From an uncultured Myxococcales bacterium (lineage in GTDB: Bacteria > Myxococcota_A > Polyangia > Polyangiales > Polyangiaceae), in the NCBI GenBank assembly GCA_937949945.1, contig CALFEQ010000084.1:62001-126000 (forward strand): DNA of 64,000 bases, given 5' to 3'. Every line of letters begins with the position of its first letter. The stretch's first letter is position 1. The notes beneath the pieces are model-generated. The model did not search any database, was not told the DNA's origin, and saw only the letters and a list, made by a program, of their open reading frames with translations. Below, piece by piece: positions 32,856-42,798 of this stretch. A program made the position numbers and the translations under genes.

Positions 32856-33506
32856 GTGCCCGACACGGTCCTTGTGCTCGAGGACGATCCGATCGTCCGT
32901 CGCGGCGTCGTCCAGCAGATTGTGGCGAGCGATCGGTTCGCGGTCGTGGGCGAGGCGGCCGACGTCGCGGCGGCGCGCCGGGAGATCGAGGCGAGGAAGG
33001 CCGTCGTCGGCATCTTCGATCTCGAGCTACGTGACGGCAGCTCGCTCCCGCTCATACCGTTGGCCGTCGAGCTCGGGATGAGCGTCCTCGTGCTCACGAT
33101 CTGGGACGACGACGAGCGCGTGTACCGCGCGCTCGCCGCCGGAGCGGGCGGCTACCTCCTCAAGGGCGACGCCTCCGCGGGGCGCGTGGTCGAGGCGCTC
33201 GCCGCCCTCATGGATGGGGGCGCACCGATTTCGCCGGCGATCGCGAGACGCCTTCTCGACGACCTCCGCGTGCGGACGCCTCCGAAGCGGAAGCCCGAGC
33301 CGACTTCCGTGCCGGACGTGGCGACGCTCACCGATCGGGAGCGCGAGATCATCGAGCTCTTCGCGAAGGGCGCGACGTACGAGGACGTCGCGCGACTCTT
33401 GTCGCTCAGCGTGAACACGGTCCGGCATCACGTGCGGAGCATGTATCGGAAGCTCCACGTCTGTTCGAAGACCGAGGCGGTCACGTTGGCGTTGTCGCGG
33501 GCTTGA
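32856..33506 (+). CDS. NarL/FixJ-family response regulator, orphan
   Basis: The 216-residue protein has a receiver domain (1-118) with acidic pair Asp 10/Asp 11, phospho-acceptor Asp 55 in FDLELRDG, Thr in VLTIWDDD and the Lys in LLKGD. A Pro/Lys linker (145-155) leads to a LuxR-type helix-turn-helix (about 155-215; LTDREREIIELFAKGATYEDVARLL, then NTVRHHVRSMYRKL). No histidine kinase is adjacent, so its partner is unknown. The GTG at 32856 gives the normal short N-terminus, VPDTVLVLEDD; the ATG at 32829 would add nine residues. The TACCAT hexamer supports the GTG. Confidence 0.9.
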   Translation: MPDTVLVLEDDPIVRRGVVQQIVASDRFAVVGEAADVAAARREIEARKAVVGIFDLELRDGSSLPLIPLAVELGMSVLVLTIWDDDERVYRALAAGAGGYLLKGDASAGRVVEALAALMDGGAPISPAIARRLLDDLRVRTPPKRKPEPTSVPDVATLTDREREIIELFAKGATYEDVARLLSLSVNTVRHHVRSMYRKLHVCSKTEAVTLALSRA

Positions 33507-33527
33507 TGCGAGCCCGTCGGTACGAGC

Positions 33528-35006
33528 TCACTCGATCGCGACGAGGCCTTGCGAGAAGACCTCCGAGGACGAGATCGACGGTACGTAGAGCGTGCCCTCG
33601 GTGCTGAGATTCGCAGAGCCCGTGAGCGTGTTGATGCGAATGCGGCCGACGCCCCCGCCGCCGGCGCCCACCTGCTGACCATCGACGGTGCCGTTTCCGC
33701 CTGCGGTGCTCGCGAGGTGCGCGCCGTCGCCGCCGCAGCGTTTGCTCCCGCAGAGGCCGCCGCGTCCGACCAAGGCGACCTCGTGGTCCGAGGCGGCGTC
33801 GTTACCCTTGCCGTCGACCGAGCCGCCTGCGCCTCCGCCGCCGCCGGCGAGGAGGAAGCCACCTTCGGCGACCGTCACCGTCGGTGCCTCGAGGAGGATC
33901 GCACCTCCTGCGCCGCCGCCTCCGGCGCCGTTGCCGGTCGACCTGCCACCGCAACCGCCGGCCGCGATGCCGTGTTGGACGAGGATGCTGGTTTGAGACA
34001 CGATCTGAACCGCGCCGCCGCCGGCGCCTCCGTGGGAGCCGGCGCCCGGCGTGGCGCCGCCGCCCGAGCCGCCGATCAGCTTCACGAGCGCCGTGTCGGT
34101 ATCGCCGGCGCCACCCACTCCGCCGCTCGCGCCCCCGGCGTTCGAGATCGCGCCCGCTCCGCCGCGACCGCCGTGACCCCCGCCGCCGGCGCCGCTGAAG
34201 AGCGTGATCACCGCGCCCCCACCGCCCGAGACCGTGGTCATTGAGCCGCCGGCGCCGCCGCCAGGGCCTCCGCCCCCCAATGCCGTCGGGGTGCCGCCCG
34301 CGAAGCCTCCCGGTCCGGGCGTGTTGGTCGTGCAGTCGGCCGCCACGTTGAGCACGCCGATCTCGACGTCGCCTTTTGCGAGGAAGACCACCGAGTGCGT
34401 CCCGACGACCCTCACCGGGGTCGCTCGCGGACCGTTCATCGTGCCTTTCACGGTCAGCCGATCGACGACGAAGACGCCGACGGAGTGATCGTCCGCCGTG
34501 ACGACGTGGAAGCCGATCCCCTCGTGTACGAAGAAGGCGCGCGGGTTCGGGTTGGGCGGGCGCAGGCCCTCGATCTCGCCCGTGTCCGAGTGGACGACGT
34601 TGCCGACGTCGAGAACGAGCTCCGCCAGGTCCGGCGTCGAAAAATCGCTCGCGGGCGCGATCCCCGTCGGGACCACCATCGCGCAGTGGGGCGTGGGGCT
34701 TTCGTTGCAGCCTCGTGCGCACGCGACGGTTTCGGTGGCGGTGCCGTCCTCGCGGCACCGAACGAGCGTGGTCGCATCCTGGCACGCGACGCCTGCAGAA
34801 GGGGTGCAGCCGCCGCCGCCGTCTGTCGACGCATCGGTCGGCTCTTCGGTGGGCTGGCGATCGATCGATGCATCGCCCGTGGGTACGGGTGGCGAATCGT
34901 TCGCGGAAACCCGGCTCGCAGAAAAGGGCCCGTCGCAACCGAGCGCGACGAGCGAAACGAGCAATGGCAGCGACGCACAACCGGCGCGAATGACGGAGAG
35001 CCCCAT
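33528..35006 (-). CDS. Glycine-rich lipoprotein
   Basis: The 492-residue protein has a signal and a lipobox-like VALGC (Cys 24), then an Asp/Thr-rich linker, a four-cysteine segment (CTPSAGVAC and CREDGTATETVACARGC, residues about 67-100), a strand-rich domain (110-225) and a Gly-rich stretch (about 233-455) with GGGG runs, GGAGG units and GNG. It ends with a beta-like LVAIE tail. Such Gly-rich repeats in myxobacterial surface proteins may form stacked glycine-rich helices, as in PE_PGRS-like or adhesive proteins. There is no ribosome site; TAGAAT 10 bases upstream fits a leaderless start. Confidence 0.75.
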   Translation of the reverse strand: MGLSVIRAGCASLPLLVSLVALGCDGPFSASRVSANDSPPVPTGDASIDRQPTEEPTDASTDGGGGCTPSAGVACQDATTLVRCREDGTATETVACARGCNESPTPHCAMVVPTGIAPASDFSTPDLAELVLDVGNVVHSDTGEIEGLRPPNPNPRAFFVHEGIGFHVVTADDHSVGVFVVDRLTVKGTMNGPRATPVRVVGTHSVVFLAKGDVEIGVLNVAADCTTNTPGPGGFAGGTPTALGGGGPGGGAGGSMTTVSGGGGAVITLFSGAGGGGHGGRGGAGAISNAGGASGGVGGAGDTDTALVKLIGGSGGGATPGAGSHGGAGGGAVQIVSQTSILVQHGIAAGGCGGRSTGNGAGGGGAGGAILLEAPTVTVAEGGFLLAGGGGGAGGSVDGKGNDAASDHEVALVGRGGLCGSKRCGGDGAHLASTAGGNGTVDGQQVGAGGGGVGRIRINTLTGSANLSTEGTLYVPSISSSEVFSQGLVAIE

Positions 35007-35016
35007 CTCTGCGCGG

Positions 35017-35022
35017 ATTCTA
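35017..35022 (-). promoter_or_regulatory. TAnnnT -10 candidate for a leaderless gene
   Basis: On the minus strand TAGAAT ends 10 bases before the ATG at 35006. It matches the -10 consensus at five of six positions and no ribosome site intervenes. Confidence 0.45.
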
Positions 35023-35120
35023 GCAGCCGAACGCCAGCTCCAGGTGGCAGGCGTCGACGACGCTTCACGTCGCGTTCGACGGCCACCAACCTTCGACGCT
35101 AACCTGTGAAGACGGGGAGC

Positions 35121-35831
35121 ATGTCACGCGTCGCGTCTGCCTTGGCCGGCATCTCGATCGTGCTCGTCGGGCTCGGTCTCTTCGGAGGCTGCAGCCTCGG
35201 TGGGTTGGATGGATTCAGCGGCGGTGGCTCGCCACAGGACGAGGCGGGTGTCGGCGTCGAATCGGAGGCCGGGAGCTCGGTCGTCGTGGATGCGGGCTCG
35301 CCCGGAGGTGAATCGGACGGCGCTGCGGACGCCGAGCCCGATCCTGCCGTGGGCAATCTGCTGACGAACGGGGACTTCGAGTTCGGGTGCGCCGGCTGGA
35401 AGCCCTACTTCGGCTTCACCACCGAGGCTTCGGTCGCGCGCAGCGGTACCGGCTCGTGTCGGTTCTGCATGGACACGAACTGGGAGGCGTTCTTGGAGCA
35501 GGAGGTCGACGTCCCCGTGAAGGCGGGTGAGAAGTACGCCGCGGAGATCTGGATCCGCGCCGCGAAGCCATCGGACGAGCTGTCGGCCGCCGGCCTCAGA
35601 AAGACGTCGCTTTACATCGACCTGGACGGCACCTCCTCGCAAAGAGAGACGGAGGGGCCTCCGGTGCCTTCCGATACCGAGTGGACCCGGATCACGGCGC
35701 TGAACACCGCGCAAGCCGACGGGGACTCGGTGCTCTTCGAGTTCCGCCTCCAGCAGTACGGCAACCCGGCGAAGGTCGGCAACGTCATCTGCGTGTACGT
35801 CGACGAGGCCGTCCTCAGAAAGCTGGAGTGA
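35121..35831 (+). CDS. Exported lipoprotein with a carbohydrate-binding-like beta-sandwich
   Basis: About 236 residues. A signal with a Gly-Gly-Cys lipobox (LFGGC) is followed by a Gly/Ser/Asp/Glu linker (30-75). From about residue 78, NLLTNGDFEFGCAGWKPYF is the usual start of a CBM4/9/22-like jelly roll, followed by RSGTGSCRFCMD, VDVPVKAGEKYAAEIWIRA, FRLQQYGNPAKVGNVICVYVDEAVL. This is typical of cell-surface proteins that bind glycans or act as structural domains. The start may be GTG 35106 or ATG 35121; TAACCT directly precedes the GTG, so the ATG fits a -10 spacing better. The gene is convergent with aspS. Confidence 0.75.
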   Translation: MSRVASALAGISIVLVGLGLFGGCSLGGLDGFSGGGSPQDEAGVGVESEAGSSVVVDAGSPGGESDGAADAEPDPAVGNLLTNGDFEFGCAGWKPYFGFTTEASVARSGTGSCRFCMDTNWEAFLEQEVDVPVKAGEKYAAEIWIRAAKPSDELSAAGLRKTSLYIDLDGTSSQRETEGPPVPSDTEWTRITALNTAQADGDSVLFEFRLQQYGNPAKVGNVICVYVDEAVLRKLE

Positions 35832-35852
35832 CGGCGCGAGCACCTCGAGGCG

Positions 35853-35880
35853 GACCCGAGGCGCTGCGCGCCGCCTCGGG

Positions 35881-35882
<2 letters not shown>
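35853..35882. terminator. Strong hairpin between convergent genes
   Basis: GACCCGAGGCG (35853-35863) and CGCCTCGGGTC (35872-35882) are perfect 11-bp arms around CTGCGCGC. The distal arm reaches the aspS stop codon. It probably separates the lipoprotein gene from the converging aspS. Confidence 0.55.
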
Positions 35883-37764
<1,882 letters not shown>

Positions 37765-37853
37765 GGCGATTCTCCTGTGGGGGCCCGAAGTCCGTGGGGC
37801 TCCTGAAACTGGGAAATGGGGGGCCGCAAAGGCTAGACCAAGTGGGCTCTCCG

Positions 37854-39719
37854 ATGAATAGCGACCAGGACCGAAGCAGGTTCCGAACCGCCGATGCGCG
37901 GGATCGGGCGCGCGTCCGGCCGGTCGCGATGCTCGTGAGCGCCCTCGTCCCGGGCGCGCTCGCTGCGGCGGGAGCGAGCTCCACCGCGGCGGCGGTCCAT
38001 GACGACGGGGTCGTACGTACCATCGGCGCAGGCTTCACGGGCGCGTTCCGGGCGCTCGATCTGCTCGTCGCCGCGCCGTGGCTGCTCGTTCCGGTGGGCA
38101 CGCGGGCGCTGCGCGCGGGGCTCGCGAGCGCATTCGTCACGGCGCTCGCGGGCGCCCTCCTCTTCGATCTCGCCCACGAGATCGTCGCGGAGGCGGTCCC
38201 GGCGGCGCTCGAGCGCATGCGGATCCGCAGCCGCCAGCCCGTGTCGCCGCGCCTCGTGGCCGCGGTCGCCGCCGTCGCCGTGCTCACGGCGCTCCTCTCG
38301 CCGGCCTGGCAGACCGAGGCATGCGCGCCCGGCGGCGCCGTCACGGGTGCATTGCTCGTGCTCGTCGCCGCGCGCCTCGGTGCGCGGGCCTTCGCTGCGG
38401 CGGGTGACGGTAAAGGCCCGTCCGCGGCGCTGCTCGCGCTGGTGCTGGGGTCCGCGCTCGCATACGAGCCGCTCGTCTTCGCCGCCGCGCTGGCCGCATG
38501 CGCGCCGGCGCTCTTTTCCGCCTCGCGACGAGCGCATGCGTTCGATCGATCGCGTGCGGTGCAGGTCACGTGCGCGTTCGCGCTCGGCCTGGCGCCGTTG
38601 CTCCTCGGCGTCGGTCTCTCCCGCCGCGAGCCGGAGCTCGCGCTCCACGTTCCCCCGTTGGCCCCGATCGAGCGCGCCCTGCACCCCGTGTCGATCGGGG
38701 CGTTCGCGAGCGCCGAGATCGGCTCCGTCCTCCTCGTCGTGTGCGGCGTCGGCGCCGCGCTGTCGCTCGCGGTCGGCCGAGCGAGACAGCTCGCGCTCGG
38801 TCTCGCGCTCGTCACCGGCGTGGGGGCGCTCGCCGTCGTCCTCCAGGTCCCGGCGGGCCCGAGCCGCTTCGCGGCGCCCGTCCTCGCCGGCATCGCCTGC
38901 GCCCACGTCCTCGGCGCGACCACGCTCGCCGTGATCGTCCTCGCGGTCGCGCGGGCGCGCGTCCCGTTCGCGGAGGCCAGCGCGGCGCTGCTCGTGGTGC
39001 TCGAGCTCGTGCTGCCGGTGAAGGCCATCGACGAGACCGTCACGCGTCGCGACGCGCGGGTCGCTCGCGCGGCTTCGATCTGGAACGACGTCGCCTGGGG
39101 AGCGGCCCCGCCCGCGTCGGTGCTGCTCGTCGCCGATCGCGGCACGATGCGAAGGCTCGTGAGCGCCCGTGCGGCCGGGGAGCTCAGGGGCGACCTCGTC
39201 GTCGTCCCGTCGTTCGACGTCCAGGGGCGCGCGGGTCAGCGTGCGCTCCTCTCCGAGCCGAAGCTCGCGCCGCTCTATCGCGACATCGCGCTCGGAATCG
39301 CGCCGGAGGAGCTGTCGCTCGCGCAGCTCTCGTCGCAGCGACCGGTGCTCGCCACGTTCGATCCGAAATGGGACCGCAGGCTCGCACGGCATCTCGTGCC
39401 GGTCGGGCTGACCGCGCGCTTCGAGCCCGAGCCGCGCGGGGCGAGCGATCGGAAGAAGGCGCTCGAGGCGTTCGCGGCCTCGAAAGACCGCCTCGTGCGC
39501 GCGACGGTCGTGAAGAAGGACGCGGAGCTCGCCGCGGCGACGGCCACGCTCCTCCGCGCACGCGCCGTCGGGATCGCGGCGACGGGCGAGCGCGAGGTGC
39601 TCTCGCGCGCCCTCGACGACCTCCGCGCGTTCGCGCCGGACGATCCGATCGGCTCGACGCTCGTGCGTCGCATCCTCACCACCAAGGGACCGATCGACGT
39701 CCGGGATCTCGCGCCATGA
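37854..39719 (+). CDS. Polytopic membrane protein with soluble C-terminal domain
   Basis: The 621-residue protein has about ten Ala/Leu/Val-rich spans in the first 370 residues, and then a soluble region (about 380-621) containing VASVLLVADRGTMRRLVSARAAGELRGDLVV and a late SKDRLVRATVVKKDAEL helix. The layout resembles GT-C/DUF2723-like glycan-transfer proteins, but the signature acidic loop between the first spans is not clear, so I keep a general call. I chose the ATG at 37854 because codons before it are not membrane-like and overlap the divergent aspS start. It is followed by two convergent small ORFs. Confidence 0.7.
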   Translation: MNSDQDRSRFRTADARDRARVRPVAMLVSALVPGALAAAGASSTAAAVHDDGVVRTIGAGFTGAFRALDLLVAAPWLLVPVGTRALRAGLASAFVTALAGALLFDLAHEIVAEAVPAALERMRIRSRQPVSPRLVAAVAAVAVLTALLSPAWQTEACAPGGAVTGALLVLVAARLGARAFAAAGDGKGPSAALLALVLGSALAYEPLVFAAALAACAPALFSASRRAHAFDRSRAVQVTCAFALGLAPLLLGVGLSRREPELALHVPPLAPIERALHPVSIGAFASAEIGSVLLVVCGVGAALSLAVGRARQLALGLALVTGVGALAVVLQVPAGPSRFAAPVLAGIACAHVLGATTLAVIVLAVARARVPFAEASAALLVVLELVLPVKAIDETVTRRDARVARAASIWNDVAWGAAPPASVLLVADRGTMRRLVSARAAGELRGDLVVVPSFDVQGRAGQRALLSEPKLAPLYRDIALGIAPEELSLAQLSSQRPVLATFDPKWDRRLARHLVPVGLTARFEPEPRGASDRKKALEAFAASKDRLVRATVVKKDAELAAATATLLRARAVGIAATGEREVLSRALDDLRAFAPDDPIGSTLVRRILTTKGPIDVRDLAP

Positions 39720-39730
39720 CCGGCGGGGAC

Positions 39731-39910
39731 TCAGAGCGCCGATCCACCCCCCGGGAGTCGTCGTCGAAGGAAATGCGTCCGCTCGTGCATCGGTCGCGCC
39801 CGCAGGCGGGCGATGAGCTCTTCGAGCTCGTGATCGGTCGCTCGCCTGAGCGCTTCCAGCTCGGCTTCACGAGCGCGTCTTCGCTGCTTCTTCTTCGCGT
39901 CGCTTTGCAT
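39731..39910 (-). CDS. Small basic helical ORF overlapping the nucleotidyltransferase
   Basis: A 59-residue product. It is highly charged and helical (AKKKQRRRAREAELEALRR, then ATDHELEELIARL), with a conserved-looking end PMHERTHFLRRRLPGGG. GAGGCGACG lies before its ATG. The ATG lies inside the upstream nucleotidyltransferase gene, with a 44-base overlap in another frame, and the stop is just before the convergent membrane-protein stop. The charge pattern and domain order look non-random. It could be the partner (for example antitoxin or RNA-binding arm) of the nucleotidyltransferase. It is an ORF-level call with no family match. Confidence 0.5.
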   Translation of the reverse strand: MQSDAKKKQRRRAREAELEALRRATDHELEELIARLRARPMHERTHFLRRRLPGGGSAL

Positions 39911-40355
39911 CGAGCGTCGCCTCGAGGATGGGGAGCACCGCGCGGTCTTTGGGACGGTTCGCAGCCTTCTTGCTCTTCACGATGTCCTCGAGCGACGCGA
40001 CGTGCAAGGCGTGACCGTCGATCTCGACCTTGGAAGCCCTTCGCCTGACGCCCTCGAAGGAGCGGAGCCCATGAATGGCGCCCATGAAGTCGGCCTGTAG
40101 CGTCAGATCGTCGTCCGTCACGCGGAACAACGAGCTGGCAGGGTAGTAGGGGCGCAGCACGATCGCGCCGAGCTCACGCGCGAAGATGACGAGCTTTCTC
40201 CGATTGGCGGGGGTGTCGCGAAAGAAGAAGTCGAAGTCGAGCGTCGTCACGGGGGCTCCGTGCAGCGCTGCGGCGGCGTTGCCGATGAGGACCGCGTCGA
40301 GCTTCGCATTCTCGAGAGCGCGCGCGATTCGTCTCAGGAGTGGCTGCGCGTCCAC
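39867..40355 (-). CDS. AbiEii/MNT-like nucleotidyltransferase
   Basis: The 162-residue protein has the minimal nucleotidyltransferase core: LIGNAAAALHGAPVTTLDFDFF (residues 23-44), where the acidic pair Asp 40 and Asp 42 would bind metal, and a later LQADFM Asp. It fits the AbiEii/JHP0933-like group of the DNA polymerase beta fold, whose members act as toxins by transferring nucleotides to RNA or as free enzymes. A Lys/Arg-rich helical tail follows (DIVKSKKAANRPKDRAVLPILEATL, a typical domain-end marker). The GTG start is preceded by TACGAT at 6-bp spacing, so probably leaderless. An overlapping 59-codon ORF follows. Confidence 0.8.
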   Translation of the reverse strand: MDAQPLLRRIARALENAKLDAVLIGNAAAALHGAPVTTLDFDFFFRDTPANRRKLVIFARELGAIVLRPYYPASSLFRVTDDDLTLQADFMGAIHGLRSFEGVRRRASKVEIDGHALHVASLEDIVKSKKAANRPKDRAVLPILEATLDAKRREEEAAKTRS

Positions 40356-40361
40356 GGAGAC

Positions 40362-40367
40362 ATCGTA
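40362..40367 (-). promoter_or_regulatory. TAnnnT -10 candidate for a leaderless gene
   Basis: On the minus strand TACGAT ends 6 bases before the GTG at 40355. No ribosome site is visible. Confidence 0.4.
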
Positions 40368-40429
40368 CAGCGTGACGCGAGCGTGACTACTCTACCAAGT
40401 CGCCCTTCCAGCTCGCGTGTCGCTGCCTC

Positions 40430-41278
40430 TCATTCTGGCCTGCACCACCCTCCCATCGCGGCGCTACAGAGCGGATCGCCGGGGTCGCACATGCAGGTCG
40501 TCGCGCCCGAGTCGCGCAGCGCTCGCTTCCGCGTCGTCTCGAGCGCGTAGCGCTGCAGCATGGCTGCGCACTCGCGGCCGGCGGGGAGGTCGAGGCCGTT
40601 CGCGCGGGCGGCCTCCACGCAGGCGCGGAGGAGCGCGAGACCTTCCTCGCGCCATCGCTTCGCGGGGCCGTCGGCGACGTCCTCGAACGTGAGGGCGACC
40701 GTCGAGTCGCTCCGGTAGGCGGCCGGCGCGCGTGCGAGGCCGGCATCGTCGAGCAGCCTCGACCATGACAGGAGGAGCTGCGCACCCTCTTCGAGCATCG
40801 TCAGTCGATCGCCCTCGCTCGCGTCGGGCGCGTGGTACGCGGTCGCGAAGCGGCGGCTCGTGAGGTCGAGCAGCGCATGGACGCGCTCGAACTGCTTCGC
40901 GGTCGGAACGCCCCCGTCCGAGGCCATCATCACGGAGAGCGCGAGCGACTGGAACGCACGCTTCGAGTCTCGCGCGACCTGGAGCGCCGTCGCGAACGGC
41001 AGAGCGGGGCCGTACACCTCCGTCCAGGAGAGGGGAAGTGCCGTCGGAGCCGCCTCGCCGTCGGAGGCGACGCACGGCTCTTCGTCGAGGCTCGTTCTCG
41101 GGTCGGCCGTGGAGGCGTCCGCGGACGACGGAGGCTCGACCGTGACCTCGACGGGACGGCGGGTGAGCGCGGAGCTCACCGTCCGCGGAGCGCACGCCGC
41201 TCCGACCGATGGCCCGAAGGACAGCGACAGCAGAGCGATGCCCAGCGCTGGCCCGCCCGGGATGGACTGACGCGTCAT
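40430..41278 (-). CDS. Exported 282-residue protein of unknown function
   Basis: Residues 1-29 form a signal, with SVGAACA as possible cleavage or lipid site. An acidic Ser/Asp/Ala-rich linker (45-78) is followed by a helical domain (85-250) with no family I know; it has LSWTEVYGPALPFATALQVARDSKRAFQSLALSVM, SRRFATAYHAPDASEGDRLTMLEEGAQLLLSWSRLLDDAG, and a Cys-containing tail (TTCMCDPGDPLCSAAMGGWC). Its helical repeats could be TPR-like. GGAGGGAAC lies before the ATG. The gene lies between two divergent transcription units and is probably alone. Confidence 0.7.
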   Translation of the reverse strand: MTRQSIPGGPALGIALLSLSFGPSVGAACAPRTVSSALTRRPVEVTVEPPSSADASTADPRTSLDEEPCVASDGEAAPTALPLSWTEVYGPALPFATALQVARDSKRAFQSLALSVMMASDGGVPTAKQFERVHALLDLTSRRFATAYHAPDASEGDRLTMLEEGAQLLLSWSRLLDDAGLARAPAAYRSDSTVALTFEDVADGPAKRWREEGLALLRACVEAARANGLDLPAGRECAAMLQRYALETTRKRALRDSGATTCMCDPGDPLCSAAMGGWCRPE

Positions 41279-41356
41279 GTGTTCCCTCCGCTGCGGCTTC
41301 GTTCTCCGCGCTCGTCGTGGACACGCGTGACGGGTGACGCCTTGGGTCTCAGGCTG

Positions 41357-41362
41357 TAGCTT
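41357..41362 (+). promoter_or_regulatory. TAnnnT -10 candidate for a leaderless gene
   Basis: TAGCTT ends 8 bases before the ATG at 41371. There is no purine-rich ribosome site. Confidence 0.4.
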
Positions 41363-41370
41363 TCTGCGTC

Positions 41371-42738
41371 ATGGATGTCGCGACGCTGAAGGAGCGCTTT
41401 CGGGAGCGGAACATCAAGAAGGTCAAGGTCGGGGGGTTCGACCTCGACGGGGTGCTCCGCGGAAAGTACGTCTCGCTCGAGAAGTTCTGGAGCGTCGTGG
41501 AGTCCGGCTTCGGCTTCTGCGACGTCATCTTCGGCTGGGACATCGCCGACGTCCTGTACGACAACGTGAAGGTGACGGGGTGGCACTCCGGCTACCCGGA
41601 CTGCCACGCCGTGATCGACACGGACACGTTCCGCGTCCTGCCCGCGGAGCCCGACACGGCCGCGTTCCTCGTCGACTTCGTGAACGAAGACGGCAGTGGA
41701 CATCCCGCGTGTCCGCGCTCGCTCCTGAAGCGCGTCATCGCTCGTGCGCGCGAGCGGGGCTACGAGGCGAGGTTCGGCGCGGAGTTCGAGTTCTGGGTCT
41801 TCAAGGAGAGCCCCGAGTCGCTCCACGACAAGGACTTCAAGCGGCTCGCGCCCATCTCGCCGGGCATGTTCGGCTACTCGTGGGTTCGCGAAGAGCAGAA
41901 CCGCGCCTTCTGCCATGCCGTGATGGACGAGATGAGCGCCTTCGACGTCGCGATCGAGGGCCTCCACACCGAGACCGGACCGGGCGTCTACGAGGTCGCG
42001 ATCCGCTACGACGACGTGCTCCGTGCGGCCGACAAGGCGGCGCTCTTCAAGACGCAGATGAAGAGCCTCGCCGCGCGCCACGGCCTGTCCGTCACGTTCA
42101 TGGCGAAGTGGAACCAGGACCTGCCCGGCTCGAGCGGCCATCTCCATCAGTCGCTCTGGACCGTCGCGCAGCCCGGGGCGCCGGCGCGCAACGTCTTCTT
42201 CGACGAGAAGGGAGAGCACAAGCTGTCGGCCGAGGCTCGGCACTACATCGGTGGACAGGTGGAGCTCATGCCGGAGCTCACGGCGCTCTACTCGCCGACG
42301 ATCAACTCGTACAAGCGCTACGTCCCCGGCGTCTGGGCACCGCTCACGGCGTCCTGGGGCATCGAGAATCGGACGTGCGCGATCCGCGCCATCCCGGGCT
42401 CGCCGTCCTCGACGCGCGTCGAGTATCGCCAGACCGCCTCCGACATCAATCCGTACGTCGCGATGGCGACGTGTCTCGCGGCGGGTCTCTGGGGGATCGA
42501 GGAGCGGATCGAGGCGCCCCCGCCCGCCGGTGGTGACGCATCCCTGAACGAGGAGCTGCCCGCGCTGCCGCGCACGCTGAAGGAGGCCACCCAGCGTCTC
42601 GCGTCGAGCGAGCGCGCCCGCAAGATCCTCGGCGAGGCCTTCGTCGATCACTACGTGCGCACGCGCGACTGGGAGGTGCGCCAGTTCGAGCGCGCGGTGA
42701 CGGACTGGGAGCTCAGGCGCTACTTCGAGGCGATCTGA
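41371..42738 (+). CDS. Glutamine-synthetase-family ligase
   Basis: The 455-residue enzyme has the GS fold: GFDLDGVLRGKYVSLEKF (N-terminal beta-grasp), FGAEFEFW (metal Glu), GLHTETGPGVYEVA (Glu metal ligands), GSSGHLHQSLW (ATP/metal His), NSYKRYVPGVWAP and RAIPGSPSSTRVEYR (glutamate/phosphate Arg), then SDINPYVAMA. Key residues appear present, so it should be active. The region where type I GS has its adenylylation Tyr (NLYDLPPEE) reads EERIEAPPPAGGD, so it is not controlled by GlnE-type adenylylation. It could be true GS or a gamma-glutamyl-amine/polyamine ligase (PuuA-like). The iron-type alcohol dehydrogenase nearby favours an amine or alcohol pathway, an inference. Confidence 0.85.
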   Translation: MDVATLKERFRERNIKKVKVGGFDLDGVLRGKYVSLEKFWSVVESGFGFCDVIFGWDIADVLYDNVKVTGWHSGYPDCHAVIDTDTFRVLPAEPDTAAFLVDFVNEDGSGHPACPRSLLKRVIARARERGYEARFGAEFEFWVFKESPESLHDKDFKRLAPISPGMFGYSWVREEQNRAFCHAVMDEMSAFDVAIEGLHTETGPGVYEVAIRYDDVLRAADKAALFKTQMKSLAARHGLSVTFMAKWNQDLPGSSGHLHQSLWTVAQPGAPARNVFFDEKGEHKLSAEARHYIGGQVELMPELTALYSPTINSYKRYVPGVWAPLTASWGIENRTCAIRAIPGSPSSTRVEYRQTASDINPYVAMATCLAAGLWGIEERIEAPPPAGGDASLNEELPALPRTLKEATQRLASSERARKILGEAFVDHYVRTRDWEVRQFERAVTDWELRRYFEAI

Positions 42739-42746
42739 TCGTGCGG

Positions 42747-42768
42747 GCGGCGCGCGCGTGCGCGCCGC
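42747..42768. terminator. GC-rich hairpin between convergent genes
   Basis: GCGGCGCGC and GCGCGCCGC pair perfectly around GCGT, just after the ligase stop and before the convergent VWA gene stop. There is no T-tract. Confidence 0.4.
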
Positions 42769-42798
42769 TCGACCGCCGGCGGCGCGGGACGACGCGAG

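Noticed and set aside
39676..39870. A 64-codon ORF next to the nucleotidyltransferase, in another frame
   Set aside because: Its composition is scrambled and it lacks a ribosome site; the 59-codon frame on the same strand has a better start, charge pattern and tail.
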